Source: CAYXVJ01 sp050309435
GTDB taxonomy: Bacteria > Bacillota > Clostridia > Saccharofermentanales > Fastidiosipilaceae
Assembly: GCA_050309435.1 (NCBI GenBank)
Contig: JBNRMJ010000021.1
Location: 1-64,000, forward strand
Reading direction: 5' to 3'
DNA: 64,000 nt
Part shown: piece by piece, positions 52,262 through 61,995 of the stretch
Numbering within the stretch: the stretch's first letter is position 1
Layout of the letters: the number at the start of each line of letters is the position of its first letter
The notes under the pieces: model-generated
What the model saw: the letters and a program-made list of their open reading frames with translations, nothing else
Told to the model about the DNA's origin: nothing
Database searches by the model: none
Position numbers and translations under genes: made by a program

Positions 52262-55018
52262 TCACGGCGAAAAAATCGTCTCGAAGTCCTCTGTCGACAG
52301 CGCTGCCTCGGGATCGAAAGCATCAGACGTCAAATAATCGCGAATGCTTTTTTCGAGCCATCTTGCCGGCAGACTCTGTGTCAGTTGATTCAGCGGAGCC
52401 GTCACAACGAGAAGCTTGCCTTTTCCCACTTTAGCTTCCCAGATCGTTCCGAGCTTGTGGTTACGCTCGACGTTGTCGATCGTTGAAACGACTGGCTCGA
52501 TCCCGAAGCCGTCCAGGATCTGAGCTCTGCTCGCGCTGACAATATCGTACCACTGGGCGGTCGTATGGAAGTTTACAGGGAAGCTCGTGAAGAGCGGATG
52601 TTCGTCATGGATCAAAAGACCGTGCGTACCAACGGGGAGCGGCTTGTTCATGCTCTCGGATATAGAGCGGAACATCGGATAGCACCAGAAATCCGTACAG
52701 TATGTACCCTCGATCGAATTTGTCTCGTTCAAGACCGGGTAGAAGAGAACCGATTCACCGGCAACTAGAGCCGCTTTGGCCGCTTCGGGATCCGATGTCT
52801 CGAAAACATGAGCCGCAGCGGGAACGGATTCGGGATAGACCCAGAGCGAATAACGATTCCGAATCTCGCTGCCATCGATATAAATCTTCAGCTCGAGATG
52901 CTGCGGGCTGTCGAAGCCAGGCAGATCCAGGCTCGCACTCGTTAAGGCGAACACACCGCCTTTATACTCGCCCGTGATGGGGTACTCCTGTTTCACGAGG
53001 ACTTCGTCATTCTTCCATAATTCCAGCATGACGACCGGATCGATCAGGAGGTCCTTGGCATAGTGCGCCAGCTTGATCGGGATCTCGAGACGCTTGCCCG
53101 CTGCCTGCACGAAATCATCGATGGAAGCCAGGATAACAACAGGCGCACAGAATTCGCGCCATTCTTCGGGCGTGATCAGTCCTTTGCTCTCCATGAAAGC
53201 ATTCAGAATGCCGACCAGAGCGGTACCCTGACCCGGAAAATCCTGTAAATCCAGGATCTGATAACCGGCCAGATTCGCACTGCCCGCCGCTGCTTCCAGT
53301 TCTGCCTTATAAGCACTGACGGCAAGCTTGCCCGATGCCCGGAAGTAGGCATCGGCCAGATGGAGCAATCCCTTTTCGGCGAGGCGCTCGCGGAAGATTT
53401 CCAGATTTCTTGGCTTTAAAACGCCGGTATACTTTTCGATTTCGGAGTAATCGGGATACATGGCATACTGGCCGATTTCATGAGAAATGACCGGGATCTG
53501 CGGAATCAACTCCGCTGTTTCATCGGTTTTTACGGTCTTGGTGCCGCTGCCGTATTGAATTAAGATTTCACCGCTCTCTGCACTTTTAGTCTCGGTACTC
53601 TGCGGCAAGATGATCTCGTCATAGTTATGACTTGAATTTGGTTTTTCCGTTTGAACATGTCCCTGAGGCGCATCACACATGGCATAGGAAGCGCGAAAGA
53701 GGCGGTCTCTGGAGAAACGCACGCCGACGAAAAAGTCTTCGTATTCCGATATTGCGGGGCTGAACTGGAAATTGTTGGACCCTTGAGTATAGAGAGGTCT
53801 CGGATCGTAGTGACGGTAAGTGGCGAGAATATCATCGATGCGTTCGCGACTGCCCCAAAGTTCGTTACCCAGAGACATCATGACAAAGGACGGGTGATTG
53901 CCGAATTCGTCAAGCATGCGGAAGCCTTCCGAAATCAGGAAAGCCTGGGCGGAGGGGTTATGCTCCTCATCGGCTTCGGTCGTCATCGTACCCCAGAAAG
54001 GAAGTTCCGGTTCCATGTAAATACCCAGCTGATCCGCTGCGGTGAAGGCGGCGTCCGGCGGACAGGCGGTGTGAAAGCGATAGTGATTGATGCCGTAGGA
54101 CTTGGCCGTTTTCATGATCTCAAGCCAGCTTTCGACATCCGTCGGAGCATATCCCGTTTTCGGAAAGACCAGAGCGTCGTGCTTGCCGCGCAGGAAAGTG
54201 CGCTCTCCGTTGATTTCGAAATGCCGTCCGACAGCCTTGAAATCCCGGGCACCGAAGCTTTGGCTGATTACCTCGCCATCCAGATCCAGATCCAGCCGGT
54301 AGAGTTTCGGATTATGCTCGTTCCATCCTTCGATCGTTTCGGGTAAATCGATGCTCAGGCTGTTGTTGCCGCCTTTTAAGCGAAGTTCTTCCTGATGTAA
54401 AAGCGCCTCGCCGTCGCGAACGGAGGCGATCACGACGCCGGATCTCGCCCCGTGTAAAATACATTTCAAATCCAGTTTTCTACGCAGATAAGAAGCGTCG
54501 ATCCAGATCTTTTTTAAGTGAACCGGTTTTCTGACTTCGAGGTAAATAGCCCCGGTAATGCCGTTCCAGTTGGTCTGGCTGTCTTTCGAGGTCATGTGAC
54601 CGCCGCCGATCGGATATGAACTATTGTCGACACAGATGGTGATGCGGTGTTTCTTTTTCGTTATAAACGGCGATAAATCAAACTCCTGGGATGATACCAG
54701 ACTATCCCGGCTATCGACATAAGTTCGATCGATCCAGACATGTGCGGTACGGGTTCTTTCCAGGACTAAAGAGTATTCATGTGTTTCGAAGAGATCGAAA
54801 TTCAGATATCTGGCATACCAGGTGAAGCCTTCAAAAGCATAAGGATCCGTCAAATGACCTTCCGCACGCTCGTCTGACGACTCGCCTATCCGGTTGGACG
54901 AAACCGTACCCGGCAGCATAATCTCTTCTAAAATCGGCATCTGAAAGAAGGCCTGATCGATTCCGATCTTCTCCCGGTCGATGTCAAAGGACCAACGTCC
55001 GCTTAAATCTATTCTCAT
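52262..55018 (-). CDS. Family GH2 glycosidase (beta-galactosidase/glucuronidase fold)
   Basis: The 918-aa enzyme has the GH2 order: sugar-binding sandwich (about 1-180, with PGTV and WYARY), immunoglobulin-like domain (about 180-275), then a TIM barrel (about 275-640). The acid/base Glu lies in SLGNELWG and the probable nucleophile Glu in ISHEIGQY. C-terminal beta domains extend to 918. Exact specificity cannot be read; the long C-terminal region and the altered nucleophile context point to an atypical subfamily. No signal peptide, so it is intracellular. The CE7 gene follows it. Confidence 0.92.
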   Translation of the reverse strand: MRIDLSGRWSFDIDREKIGIDQAFFQMPILEEIMLPGTVSSNRIGESSDERAEGHLTDPYAFEGFTWYARYLNFDLFETHEYSLVLERTRTAHVWIDRTYVDSRDSLVSSQEFDLSPFITKKKHRITICVDNSSYPIGGGHMTSKDSQTNWNGITGAIYLEVRKPVHLKKIWIDASYLRRKLDLKCILHGARSGVVIASVRDGEALLHQEELRLKGGNNSLSIDLPETIEGWNEHNPKLYRLDLDLDGEVISQSFGARDFKAVGRHFEINGERTFLRGKHDALVFPKTGYAPTDVESWLEIMKTAKSYGINHYRFHTACPPDAAFTAADQLGIYMEPELPFWGTMTTEADEEHNPSAQAFLISEGFRMLDEFGNHPSFVMMSLGNELWGSRERIDDILATYRHYDPRPLYTQGSNNFQFSPAISEYEDFFVGVRFSRDRLFRASYAMCDAPQGHVQTEKPNSSHNYDEIILPQSTETKSAESGEILIQYGSGTKTVKTDETAELIPQIPVISHEIGQYAMYPDYSEIEKYTGVLKPRNLEIFRERLAEKGLLHLADAYFRASGKLAVSAYKAELEAAAGSANLAGYQILDLQDFPGQGTALVGILNAFMESKGLITPEEWREFCAPVVILASIDDFVQAAGKRLEIPIKLAHYAKDLLIDPVVMLELWKNDEVLVKQEYPITGEYKGGVFALTSASLDLPGFDSPQHLELKIYIDGSEIRNRYSLWVYPESVPAAAHVFETSDPEAAKAALVAGESVLFYPVLNETNSIEGTYCTDFWCYPMFRSISESMNKPLPVGTHGLLIHDEHPLFTSFPVNFHTTAQWYDIVSASRAQILDGFGIEPVVSTIDNVERNHKLGTIWEAKVGKGKLLVVTAPLNQLTQSLPARWLEKSIRDYLTSDAFDPEAALSTEDFETIFSP

Positions 55019-55072
55019 TTTATACCTCGATATTTCAATACAAAAAAATAATCCGTTTGCACACTAAGCAAT

Positions 55073-55081
55073 ATTGTAGCA
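55073..55081 (-). promoter_or_regulatory. Extended -10 promoter of the GH2-CE7 unit
   Basis: TGCTACAAT reads on minus (55081-55073), about 60 bases before the GH2 start. There is no clear -35. Confidence 0.45.
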
Positions 55082-55113
55082 TTGATGCCGGGGCAGACGT
55101 CCGGCACATATGA

Positions 55114-55145
55114 ATCGAACCCGGACAAATCTGCCCGGGTTCGAT
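55114..55145 (-). terminator. Hairpin behind the acyl-CoA ligase gene
   Basis: An 11-bp stem ATCGAACCCGG/CCGGGTTCGAT with a 10-base loop, 26 bases beyond the stop at 55171. The T-tract is weak. Confidence 0.65.
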
Positions 55146-55170
55146 CTTAAGTCCACTAAGCCCTCTTCCT

Positions 55171-57075
55171 TTACTTCTGTTCCGAGGGTCGGTTATGCGT
55201 GAATTTATTCTTCAGGTTCTCGACGATTTCGTCGATGTTGAGGCCGCTGAGCTTGCGCCAGTCGATGCCGAACTCTTTCATCAGTTTCATGTTCTTTTCG
55301 ATTTCGGCCGGACGTTTTACTTTCAAAGTCGTCGTCCGGATCATGTCCTGGAAACTGTAAAAATGACTCTGTACGCGTTTGAAGCCGGGAATGCGGGCGT
55401 TGACATCCGCGAAGAGTTTCTCGAGGCGCTGCGGGATACTCTGCTCGTCGCCGTTTTTGGCCAGTTGTTCAAGAGCCTCTTTATCCAGAACCAGTTTCGC
55501 CGTGATTACCGTATCGCCGCGTTCGTCCTGTTGACTGAAGACCAATGCGTCCTTGACGAAGTTTCCGGAGCGCTCGGCAATTAATTGCTCGATCTCTTCG
55601 GGGAAAACCTTCTTACCGCTCTCCAGAACGATCATGGATTTCAAACGGCCCTTGATACTCAGGGTTTGTGTCTTCGGATCGATTTGTCCGAGGTCGCCCG
55701 TATGGAACCAGCCGTCCTCGTCGATCACTTCGGCCGTGGCTTCCGGGTCGCGATAGTAACCGCTCATCAGGATATCGCCGCGAACGAGAATCTCGCCGAT
55801 CTCCCCGTCGTTCTCGTTATCGATTGCCACTTCCACCCCGGGCAAAGGAGCACCCACGGAACCGTTAACCAAAAGCTGGGTATTGCAACCCGAGACAACC
55901 GGCGAGGTTTCCGTCAGGCCGTAGCCCTGCATGATGCGAATACCGATATCATCAAAGAACTGACCGACTTCCGGATTCATCGGAGCCGCACCTACAATTG
56001 CATAAGCGAAGTCGCCGCCGAAAGCCGCATGAACTTCGGAGAAGATCTTTCTTCTGCGGTCGATACCGATCTTACGCAGCAGGCGACTCAGCTTGATGCC
56101 GATCGCCATCTTCTTCTCGCTGCCGCTCTTCTTGGCCGTCAGCATAATCTTCTTATAGAAAGCATCGAAAATATTGGGAACGCCGATGAGCATCTGCGTC
56201 TTATACTCCTGCATGTTCTGCTGAACATAACGAAGGCCGTCGCAGATATAGACCTCCGCGCCGATATGAGCGGTAAAGAGCATGCCGCAGGTATTTTCGA
56301 AAGCATGATTTAAAGGCAGAACCGAGAGCATGCGCACACGTTCGGGGAAGCGAACCACACCTTCAAGACCGCGCATGTTGGCACAGATGGAGCGGTGGGT
56401 CAATATAACACCTTTCGAGTTTGCGGTCGTACCGGAGGTGAAAATCAAGATCAAAGGTGCTTCCGGATCCGGAAGGGGAAAACTTTTCATCTGACCCGCA
56501 TTGATCAGATTTCGACCGCTTTGAAGCATGTCGTTAAACTCGTGAAGCGTATAGGATTTAACTTCGGACTTCCGCAGATCGTCATAAATCTTCCGGTCGG
56601 ACTTCGACAGTCGTTCCGGCAGCATCACGACTACATGCTTGAGATAAGGAAGAGCGGACAGATCCTCTTCTGTCGCAAGCTTCGTATAAATCGTCGCATC
56701 GCAAACCAGCGTATCGACCTCGGAACGTTCCAGCAGCTGATACATCTCGCCGGGTTGAAGCAGGCGATCCAGCGGCACGACGGTTCCCAGGGCGGTTACG
56801 GCGGCATAATAAGAGAGCATCCAGAAATAACTGTTTTCTCCCGTCACCGCGATACGTCGCTCATGGCCGTCTTCCTGAGTTGCCAGTCCCTGGATCAGCG
56901 CCTCGATATCGCTGCCCATCTGTTTATAGGTAATTTTCACGGGTTCGTCGCCCGGTACAACCCGGTGAACAACGGCGGCTTGCTCGGCATGTTTGGCGAT
57001 GGAGCGTTCCAGCATTTCGTTGATGGTATTAAAGTCCGACATCGGGAAATATTGAATCGATTTTAGTCTTTGCAT
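55171..57075 (-). CDS. Long-chain acyl-CoA synthetase (AMP-binding, FAA1 type)
   Basis: The 634-aa adenylate-forming enzyme has AMP-binding P-loop IFTSGTTANSKGV, the GYGLTETSP motif and the hinge region GWFHTGDLG. The C-terminal lysine segment is in KGRLKSMIVLESGKKVFP. It activates fatty acids through an acyl-AMP to acyl-CoA for lipid synthesis or uptake. I start at 57075 behind AAGGA; the longer frame to 57099 has no site. It lies near, but opposite to, the phospholipid operon that begins at 58144. Confidence 0.92.
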   Translation of the reverse strand: MQRLKSIQYFPMSDFNTINEMLERSIAKHAEQAAVVHRVVPGDEPVKITYKQMGSDIEALIQGLATQEDGHERRIAVTGENSYFWMLSYYAAVTALGTVVPLDRLLQPGEMYQLLERSEVDTLVCDATIYTKLATEEDLSALPYLKHVVVMLPERLSKSDRKIYDDLRKSEVKSYTLHEFNDMLQSGRNLINAGQMKSFPLPDPEAPLILIFTSGTTANSKGVILTHRSICANMRGLEGVVRFPERVRMLSVLPLNHAFENTCGMLFTAHIGAEVYICDGLRYVQQNMQEYKTQMLIGVPNIFDAFYKKIMLTAKKSGSEKKMAIGIKLSRLLRKIGIDRRRKIFSEVHAAFGGDFAYAIVGAAPMNPEVGQFFDDIGIRIMQGYGLTETSPVVSGCNTQLLVNGSVGAPLPGVEVAIDNENDGEIGEILVRGDILMSGYYRDPEATAEVIDEDGWFHTGDLGQIDPKTQTLSIKGRLKSMIVLESGKKVFPEEIEQLIAERSGNFVKDALVFSQQDERGDTVITAKLVLDKEALEQLAKNGDEQSIPQRLEKLFADVNARIPGFKRVQSHFYSFQDMIRTTTLKVKRPAEIEKNMKLMKEFGIDWRKLSGLNIDEIVENLKNKFTHNRPSEQK

Positions 57076-57262
57076 TCTACCTGTCCTTCCGTAACTCATA
57101 TCTCACCATGGCGTACATGCGTTACTCAACTGCTTAAGTCAATTGTACCTTCATTATATAGAGGTACGTGATAGTTTATTGTAACATTTTGATTGTCAAA
57201 ACAATATTGGTAAATCAAACGAGCAAAGAAATTATCTGTGAACAATCATGGCAGACAAAAAA

Positions 57263-57292
57263 ACCGTGCCCGAAACTGTATCCGGACACGGT
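57263..57292 (-). terminator. Terminator of the FMN reductase gene
   Basis: ACCGTG-C-CCG pairs with CGG-A-CACGGT, followed on minus by a run of T residues. It sits just behind the stop at 57317. Confidence 0.85.
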
Positions 57293-57316
57293 CTTGTTTC
57301 ATCATATATCGATCAA

Positions 57317-57892
57317 TCAGGCGTTGACTTCCACTTCGACGGAGTTGCGCAGGCTCTTGAGACCGGCAGTCCAGGGGATCAGCTGATCGAGCATCTCCGT
57401 TACGGTACCCTCGTGGAAAGCGGCAGGCTTGAACTCGGCCATATTTACGAAGTCGGTGATAACGGACAAGGCGGGATGCGTGCGAACATCGGCAACCTTC
57501 AGCTCGCCCAGAATGCCGCGCAGGTGCTCGGTCGCTCTGGCACCGCCGACGGCGCCGTAACTGACAATACCTGCAGCCTTGTTGTTCCAGGCTTCCTTGG
57601 CGGAGTCCAGCGCGTTTTTCAGAACGCCTGTGATGCTGTGGTTGTATTCCTGAACGATGAAGACAAAGCCATCCAGCGAATCAAGTTTCTGATTCCAGGC
57701 GATCACCGCGGGACTGACTTCTTCGGTTGTACCGAGGAAAGGAAGGTCGTAATCGGCGAGGTCGACGATCTCGTAATCAGCGTCGTTTCTGGCATCGGCG
57801 ATATCTTTCACCCAATTGCCTACCTGATCGCTGACGCGGCCGATACGGTTGCTGCCCAGGATAATGCCTATCTTCAAACGATTGTTACTCAT
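57317..57892 (-). CDS. NAD(P)H-dependent FMN reductase (flavodoxin-like)
   Basis: The 191-aa protein has the flavodoxin-like reductase fold: N-terminal phosphate loop GIILGSNRIGRVSD, then FIVQEYNHSITGVLKNALD and the central GIVSYGAVGGARA. Such enzymes reduce FMN, quinones or azo compounds with NAD(P)H. I start at 57892, where GGAGG lies 11 bases upstream; an ATG 18 bases earlier would include the ribosome site. It is monocistronic with a terminator. Confidence 0.92.
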   Translation of the reverse strand: MSNNRLKIGIILGSNRIGRVSDQVGNWVKDIADARNDADYEIVDLADYDLPFLGTTEEVSPAVIAWNQKLDSLDGFVFIVQEYNHSITGVLKNALDSAKEAWNNKAAGIVSYGAVGGARATEHLRGILGELKVADVRTHPALSVITDFVNMAEFKPAAFHEGTVTEMLDQLIPWTAGLKSLRNSVEVEVNA

Positions 57893-58107
57893 ATGTATAT
57901 ATTCCTCCATATATGTCGATTTCCATGTTAGCTATAATTTTGGAACTCGATTACTTTTAATTACTGTCTGGAAATAGATTACCATCTAAATTCTTTCGAA
58001 ACCGTAGCATATGTTTCGATTCGGGCTGATTTTTTCTGATAATGGCGTTATTTGATCGAGAATAGCGGATAAAACAGATGATTGATACTCCCGTCTGGTT
58101 ATGAACT

Positions 58108-58116
58108 TGCTATGAT
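58108..58116 (+). promoter_or_regulatory. Extended -10 promoter of the phospholipid operon
   Basis: TGCTATGAT, 27 bases before the start codon at 58144, has the TGn extension. No clear -35 is seen at the proper distance. Confidence 0.45.
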
Positions 58117-58143
58117 ATTGAAAAAGAAGAAGAGAGTTTGTCT

Positions 58144-58746
58144 ATGCATGAAATCTTAATGACTGTTGCCCGAATGATTATATCTTTACTTGCGGTCATC
58201 GTCGCGGGCATCTGTGTCATGATCTTCGTGCGGCTTGATTTTTTGAACACGCTTAAAAGACCCCTTGATAATTACCGCATGCTCTCCGACGGCCGGCGTC
58301 TTTTTGGCGATCATAAGACCTGGAAAGGTTTTCTGGGCTATATCGTCTTCACTTCGCTGTGGACGATGCTCTTCGGTCTCTTCTATGCATCTGATCCTGC
58401 CCTCGAAGATTTGAACTATCTATATGTATATCAAGCCAACACGCCTCCATATAACCTCGTGCTCGGTGCGGCGCTGGGCCTGGCTTATGCCCTCTTTGAA
58501 TTACCCAACAGTTTTTTGAAACGACGACTGGATATCAAACCGGGACAGACGGCAGACAGCAACTTACGCTATCTGCTCATTTTCCTGGATCAGGCCGATT
58601 CCGTCATTGGCTGCGTTTTGCTTTTGGCCTTCGTATATCCGATGTCCTTTGCTTTTTTCATAGCCTATGTATTACTCGGTGCGGCGATTCATCTCTTGTT
58701 AAATCTGCTGCTCAAGCTTGCCGGACTTCGTTCGGAAAAGCGATAG
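58144..58746 (+). CDS. CDP-archaeol synthase (CarS/DUF46)-like membrane cytidylyltransferase
   Basis: The 200-aa protein has about five membrane segments. Its motifs match the CarS family: LFGDHKTWKGFLG (archaeal form GDGKTWRG), LFELPNSFLKRRLDIKPGQ and FLDQADSVIG. In archaea CarS transfers CMP from CTP to unsaturated archaetidic acid, making CDP-archaeol. Bacterial homologues exist and their substrates are mostly unknown. The ATG at 58144 has GAAGAGAG at good distance and is preferred to a TTG six bases earlier. It is the first gene of an operon with CDP-alcohol and decarboxylase enzymes that would use a CDP-activated lipid. Confidence 0.8.
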   Translation: MHEILMTVARMIISLLAVIVAGICVMIFVRLDFLNTLKRPLDNYRMLSDGRRLFGDHKTWKGFLGYIVFTSLWTMLFGLFYASDPALEDLNYLYVYQANTPPYNLVLGAALGLAYALFELPNSFLKRRLDIKPGQTADSNLRYLLIFLDQADSVIGCVLLLAFVYPMSFAFFIAYVLLGAAIHLLLNLLLKLAGLRSEKR

Positions 58747-58761
58747 CCGGAAAGGAATTTT

Positions 58762-61371
58762 ATGATTCATCGTCTCTCTTCTTCTTATCCGATTGATCTT
58801 GACGAACACGGAGACTTCCTCGGCGGGAAGGCATTGTCGCTGGTTCGTCTGATAAACGGCGGTTTTTCGCTTCCTTCGGGAATCATTCTGGACAGTCGTA
58901 CTTTCCTGGCCGAAATGGAAAGAAGCGGCTTGTTCGGTCCGATCAACGAAATCCTCGCCGATCTGACAGCTGATACTATAGCGTCCGGGAGTAAAAGACT
59001 TCTGGCTCTATTTGATCATTATCATTTTTCGTCGGAACTTGCCGTAGATCTATCCCGCCTGCTGGATCCGTGGAAAGCTTATGCCGTGCGCAGCAGTGCC
59101 ACGCTCGAAGATTCCCGGGATCAGAGTTTCGCCGGTCAGTACGACAGCCTCCTGAGACTTCGCGGCATCTCGGCGATCACGAAAGCTATTCGGCAGTGCT
59201 ACCGCTCGCTTTTTGGCGAACGGAGTCTATCTTACCTCGCCGGACTTAAAAACAGTTTTCATATCTCCGATTTGTCGATGGCCGTCATCATACAGGAAAT
59301 GGTCGATGCACGGGCCGCCGGCGTCCTCTTCACCGCTCATCCCATCCGGGGAGAAGACCGGGTTATGGCTCTCGAAATTGCGAAAGGTACGGCGGAAGAT
59401 CTCGTTTCCGGAAAGATCAGACCTTTATCGCTTGACCTGCCCTGGTTTGAGTTACTATCCGAAGCGGATTTCCATGAAGCGGCCATGCTCGATATAACGA
59501 TTCAAAATCTGCTCGATCTGAGAAGACAGGCACTGCAAGTCGCCCGTCTCTTCGGTTATCCGCTGGATATCGAGTTTGCCTGGGATGAAAACGGCCGGGT
59601 TATGTTTCTCCAGGCACGGGCGATTACCCGCTTTCGCTACGAAGGCATCAGGGGTCAGTGGACCACGGCGGATTTCAAGGACGGCGGCGTCTCGGCAGAG
59701 GTCTGCCGGCAGTATATGTGGAGCCTTTACGAAACGGCCTGGGAAAGCAGTCTCGCGTCTTTTCTTCGCGAAGGTAAATTAATCAATCCCCCGCCCGGCG
59801 GCGATTATGCCCGCATGTATTTCGGCCGGCCTTACTGGAACCTTGACATCGTTAAAGCCGCGATGAAAAAGGTGCCGGGTTATAGCGAACGGGCTTTTGA
59901 TACGGATTTGGGTATCGGCGGTTCTTATGACGGAGACGGTGAGACGACGCCCGTCACAGCGAAAAATATCCTTGCCTTCCTGCCGATTGCCCTGGCGCAG
60001 AACAAACTGCTGAAAAAACGAGAAGCCGAGTCTCAGGAGCTTCGATCGGCTCTTCTGGCCAAAATCAAAGATTATCACAGCCGCCTGGATCAGCTCGAAC
60101 GCGACAGCGGACTCGAAGAGATCGCCGACGTATGGACGAAAATTCATTACGATTGTTATTTAAGCTGCGAAGGCAGTTACTTTCGCCAGATCTTCTTGAA
60201 TACAATCCATCAAATCCGAATTCGAGACAGCCTCCTGAAGCAAATGGACCGGGCCGCGTATCTAAGCCTGCTCGGCGGCCTGGAAGAAGTGTCTCACCTT
60301 CTGCCCTTTTACGACTTATGGGCTCTCTCCCGAAAGATCCGTGAGAATTCGGATACACTCCGCTTCTGGCAGGAGGCATCGGTAAACGAACTGTCCTATA
60401 TATATAAGGAGAAGAGGGAAGATCACGAGATTATTCGAGACCTCGAGCTCTGGTTTGAAGCATACGGCTACCACTCCACCAAAGAGCTGGATGTTAGCCG
60501 TCCGAACTTCTCAGAAGAAGCCGAGTTGATCATCGGACAGCTCAAGACAATGATCAACTGGCCGGACGAGCTCAGTCCCGAGGCCGATAAGGAGGCTTCC
60601 CGTGCCGCCTACGATCAGGCACGCGATTCGCTCGAAACAAGACTCGGTCGAAAAAAGACAGAGAAAATCGAGCGGAAGATCGAACGCATGCGAGCCTTAC
60701 TCTGGTGGCGGGAAGAATTCAGAGATATTTCCACCCGCTCCTACGATCTGATCCGTAGAGCAGCCCTCCTGCTGGCCACGCGTTTCCATGCAGCCGGCGT
60801 GCTGGAACACGAAGAAGATATCTGGCAACTCAAGATCGGGCAGATTCGGCAGTACCTTAGCGGCGAGATCGAGGCTTCGGATCTGAGGGGGATGGTTCGG
60901 GAAGCTCTTGTCTACTACGATGCCTATCGCAATTATCTCGGCGACAATGAAATCCCTGCAGCGGTTTTGAAAAACGAAAGCGGCCATTTTGCTTTCGACA
61001 GAAACGGCAGCATCGGCCCCGGCGAAAAACTGCTCCTCCGGGGGATTCCTGCCGGCAGCGGACGCGTTCGAGGGAGGGCCAGGGTGATACGTTCGCAAGC
61101 TGAAATCGATCGTCTGGAAGAAGGAGATATTTTGGTCACGCGTTTTACCGACACGGGATGGACCGTGAAATTTGCCATTCTCGCCGGTATCGTAACGGAA
61201 TATGGCGGCGTCCTCAGTCATGCGGCGATTGTGTCTCGCGAGTACAACATCCCCTGCATCGTCGGCGCGACGAATGCCATGAGCCTCATCACAGACGGCG
61301 ACGAAATCCTGATTGACGGAGCAGGCGGGCAGATTTGGCAGATCGCTACGGATGAAAGAGGTACAAGATGA
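58762..61371 (+). CDS. PEP-synthase/rifampicin-phosphotransferase-like dikinase
   Basis: The 869-aa protein has three parts. An N-terminal ATP-grasp domain (about 1-320) shows GGKALSLVRL, VRSSATLEDS, FAGQYDS, AGVLFTAHP and LDIEFAWD. A large helical middle (about 330-735) has no recognised motif. A C-terminal swivelling domain (about 765-865) has H820 in GGVLSHAAIVS. The order and total length equal those of rifampicin phosphotransferase, which splits ATP and puts the beta phosphate on an alcohol through the histidine. The middle domain chooses the substrate, so this one is unknown. It lies between CarS-like and PssA-like genes, suggesting a lipid alcohol. It is translationally coupled to the next gene (ATGA overlap). 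Confidence 0.85.
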   Translation: MIHRLSSSYPIDLDEHGDFLGGKALSLVRLINGGFSLPSGIILDSRTFLAEMERSGLFGPINEILADLTADTIASGSKRLLALFDHYHFSSELAVDLSRLLDPWKAYAVRSSATLEDSRDQSFAGQYDSLLRLRGISAITKAIRQCYRSLFGERSLSYLAGLKNSFHISDLSMAVIIQEMVDARAAGVLFTAHPIRGEDRVMALEIAKGTAEDLVSGKIRPLSLDLPWFELLSEADFHEAAMLDITIQNLLDLRRQALQVARLFGYPLDIEFAWDENGRVMFLQARAITRFRYEGIRGQWTTADFKDGGVSAEVCRQYMWSLYETAWESSLASFLREGKLINPPPGGDYARMYFGRPYWNLDIVKAAMKKVPGYSERAFDTDLGIGGSYDGDGETTPVTAKNILAFLPIALAQNKLLKKREAESQELRSALLAKIKDYHSRLDQLERDSGLEEIADVWTKIHYDCYLSCEGSYFRQIFLNTIHQIRIRDSLLKQMDRAAYLSLLGGLEEVSHLLPFYDLWALSRKIRENSDTLRFWQEASVNELSYIYKEKREDHEIIRDLELWFEAYGYHSTKELDVSRPNFSEEAELIIGQLKTMINWPDELSPEADKEASRAAYDQARDSLETRLGRKKTEKIERKIERMRALLWWREEFRDISTRSYDLIRRAALLLATRFHAAGVLEHEEDIWQLKIGQIRQYLSGEIEASDLRGMVREALVYYDAYRNYLGDNEIPAAVLKNESGHFAFDRNGSIGPGEKLLLRGIPAGSGRVRGRARVIRSQAEIDRLEEGDILVTRFTDTGWTVKFAILAGIVTEYGGVLSHAAIVSREYNIPCIVGATNAMSLITDGDEILIDGAGGQIWQIATDERGTR

Positions 61372-61973
61372 TCATCGGTTATTACAATGCCTCTGTCTGG
61401 CTGACTTTTCTGGGAACAGCCGTGTCCGTCGGAGGCATGATTTCGGCCTTCCGCGGTCATACTAAACTTGTGATTGCGGCTCTGATGACAGCCGGCATCA
61501 TCGATCTTTTCGACGGCGTCGTCGCCAGAAGGATAGAGAGAAACGAGAACGAGAAAGTTTTCGGTATTCACCTGGACTCATTGGCTGATATGATTTCGTT
61601 TGTCGCCTTGCCTCTATCGTTATATATACACCTGGGTTTCAAGCACGTACCGGATCTGATTCTCTTGTTCTTCTATGCCTTTGCCGCGATCCAGCGTCTG
61701 GCTTACTTCAACGTCCACAGTCAAAAAGAAAGCAAAGGAAATTCCCGCTACAGAGGACTACCCGTTACTTATGCGGCTTTGATCCTGCCGTGGTCCTGGC
61801 TCTTGTTGCAAGTCTTTTTACCCGCTTTTCTCCTGCCCGTAATGTCAATGGTACTTGCACTAACGGCAATTTTCTTTATTCTTGATATACCTGTACCGAA
61901 GCCGCGCGGGGCAGCCTACATCATCTTCCCTACGCTGGCGGTAGTCAGCGGAATCGTATTGTTCTTAATTTAA
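61368..61973 (+). CDS. CDP-alcohol phosphatidyltransferase (phosphatidyl/archaetidylserine synthase-like)
   Basis: The 201-aa membrane protein has the complete active-site motif D46..D49G50..A53R54...G66...D70...D74 (DLFDGVVAR and GIHLDSLAD), which binds the CDP group and two metals. Proline- and glycine-rich YRGLPVTYAALILP near residue 128 is typical of serine synthases (PssA). It displaces CMP from a CDP-lipid with an alcohol, here probably serine because a decarboxylase gene follows. The start overlaps the upstream stop by four bases. Confidence 0.9.
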   Translation: MIIGYYNASVWLTFLGTAVSVGGMISAFRGHTKLVIAALMTAGIIDLFDGVVARRIERNENEKVFGIHLDSLADMISFVALPLSLYIHLGFKHVPDLILLFFYAFAAIQRLAYFNVHSQKESKGNSRYRGLPVTYAALILPWSWLLLQVFLPAFLLPVMSMVLALTAIFFILDIPVPKPRGAAYIIFPTLAVVSGIVLFLI

Positions 61974-61995
61974 AGCAGAATGCCGAGGTGCTGAT

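Noticed and set aside
55114..55145. tRNA-like T-arm (GGTTCGAT) near the acyl-CoA ligase
   Set aside because: It is one arm of a simple 11-bp hairpin. There is no acceptor stem or anticodon arm around it.
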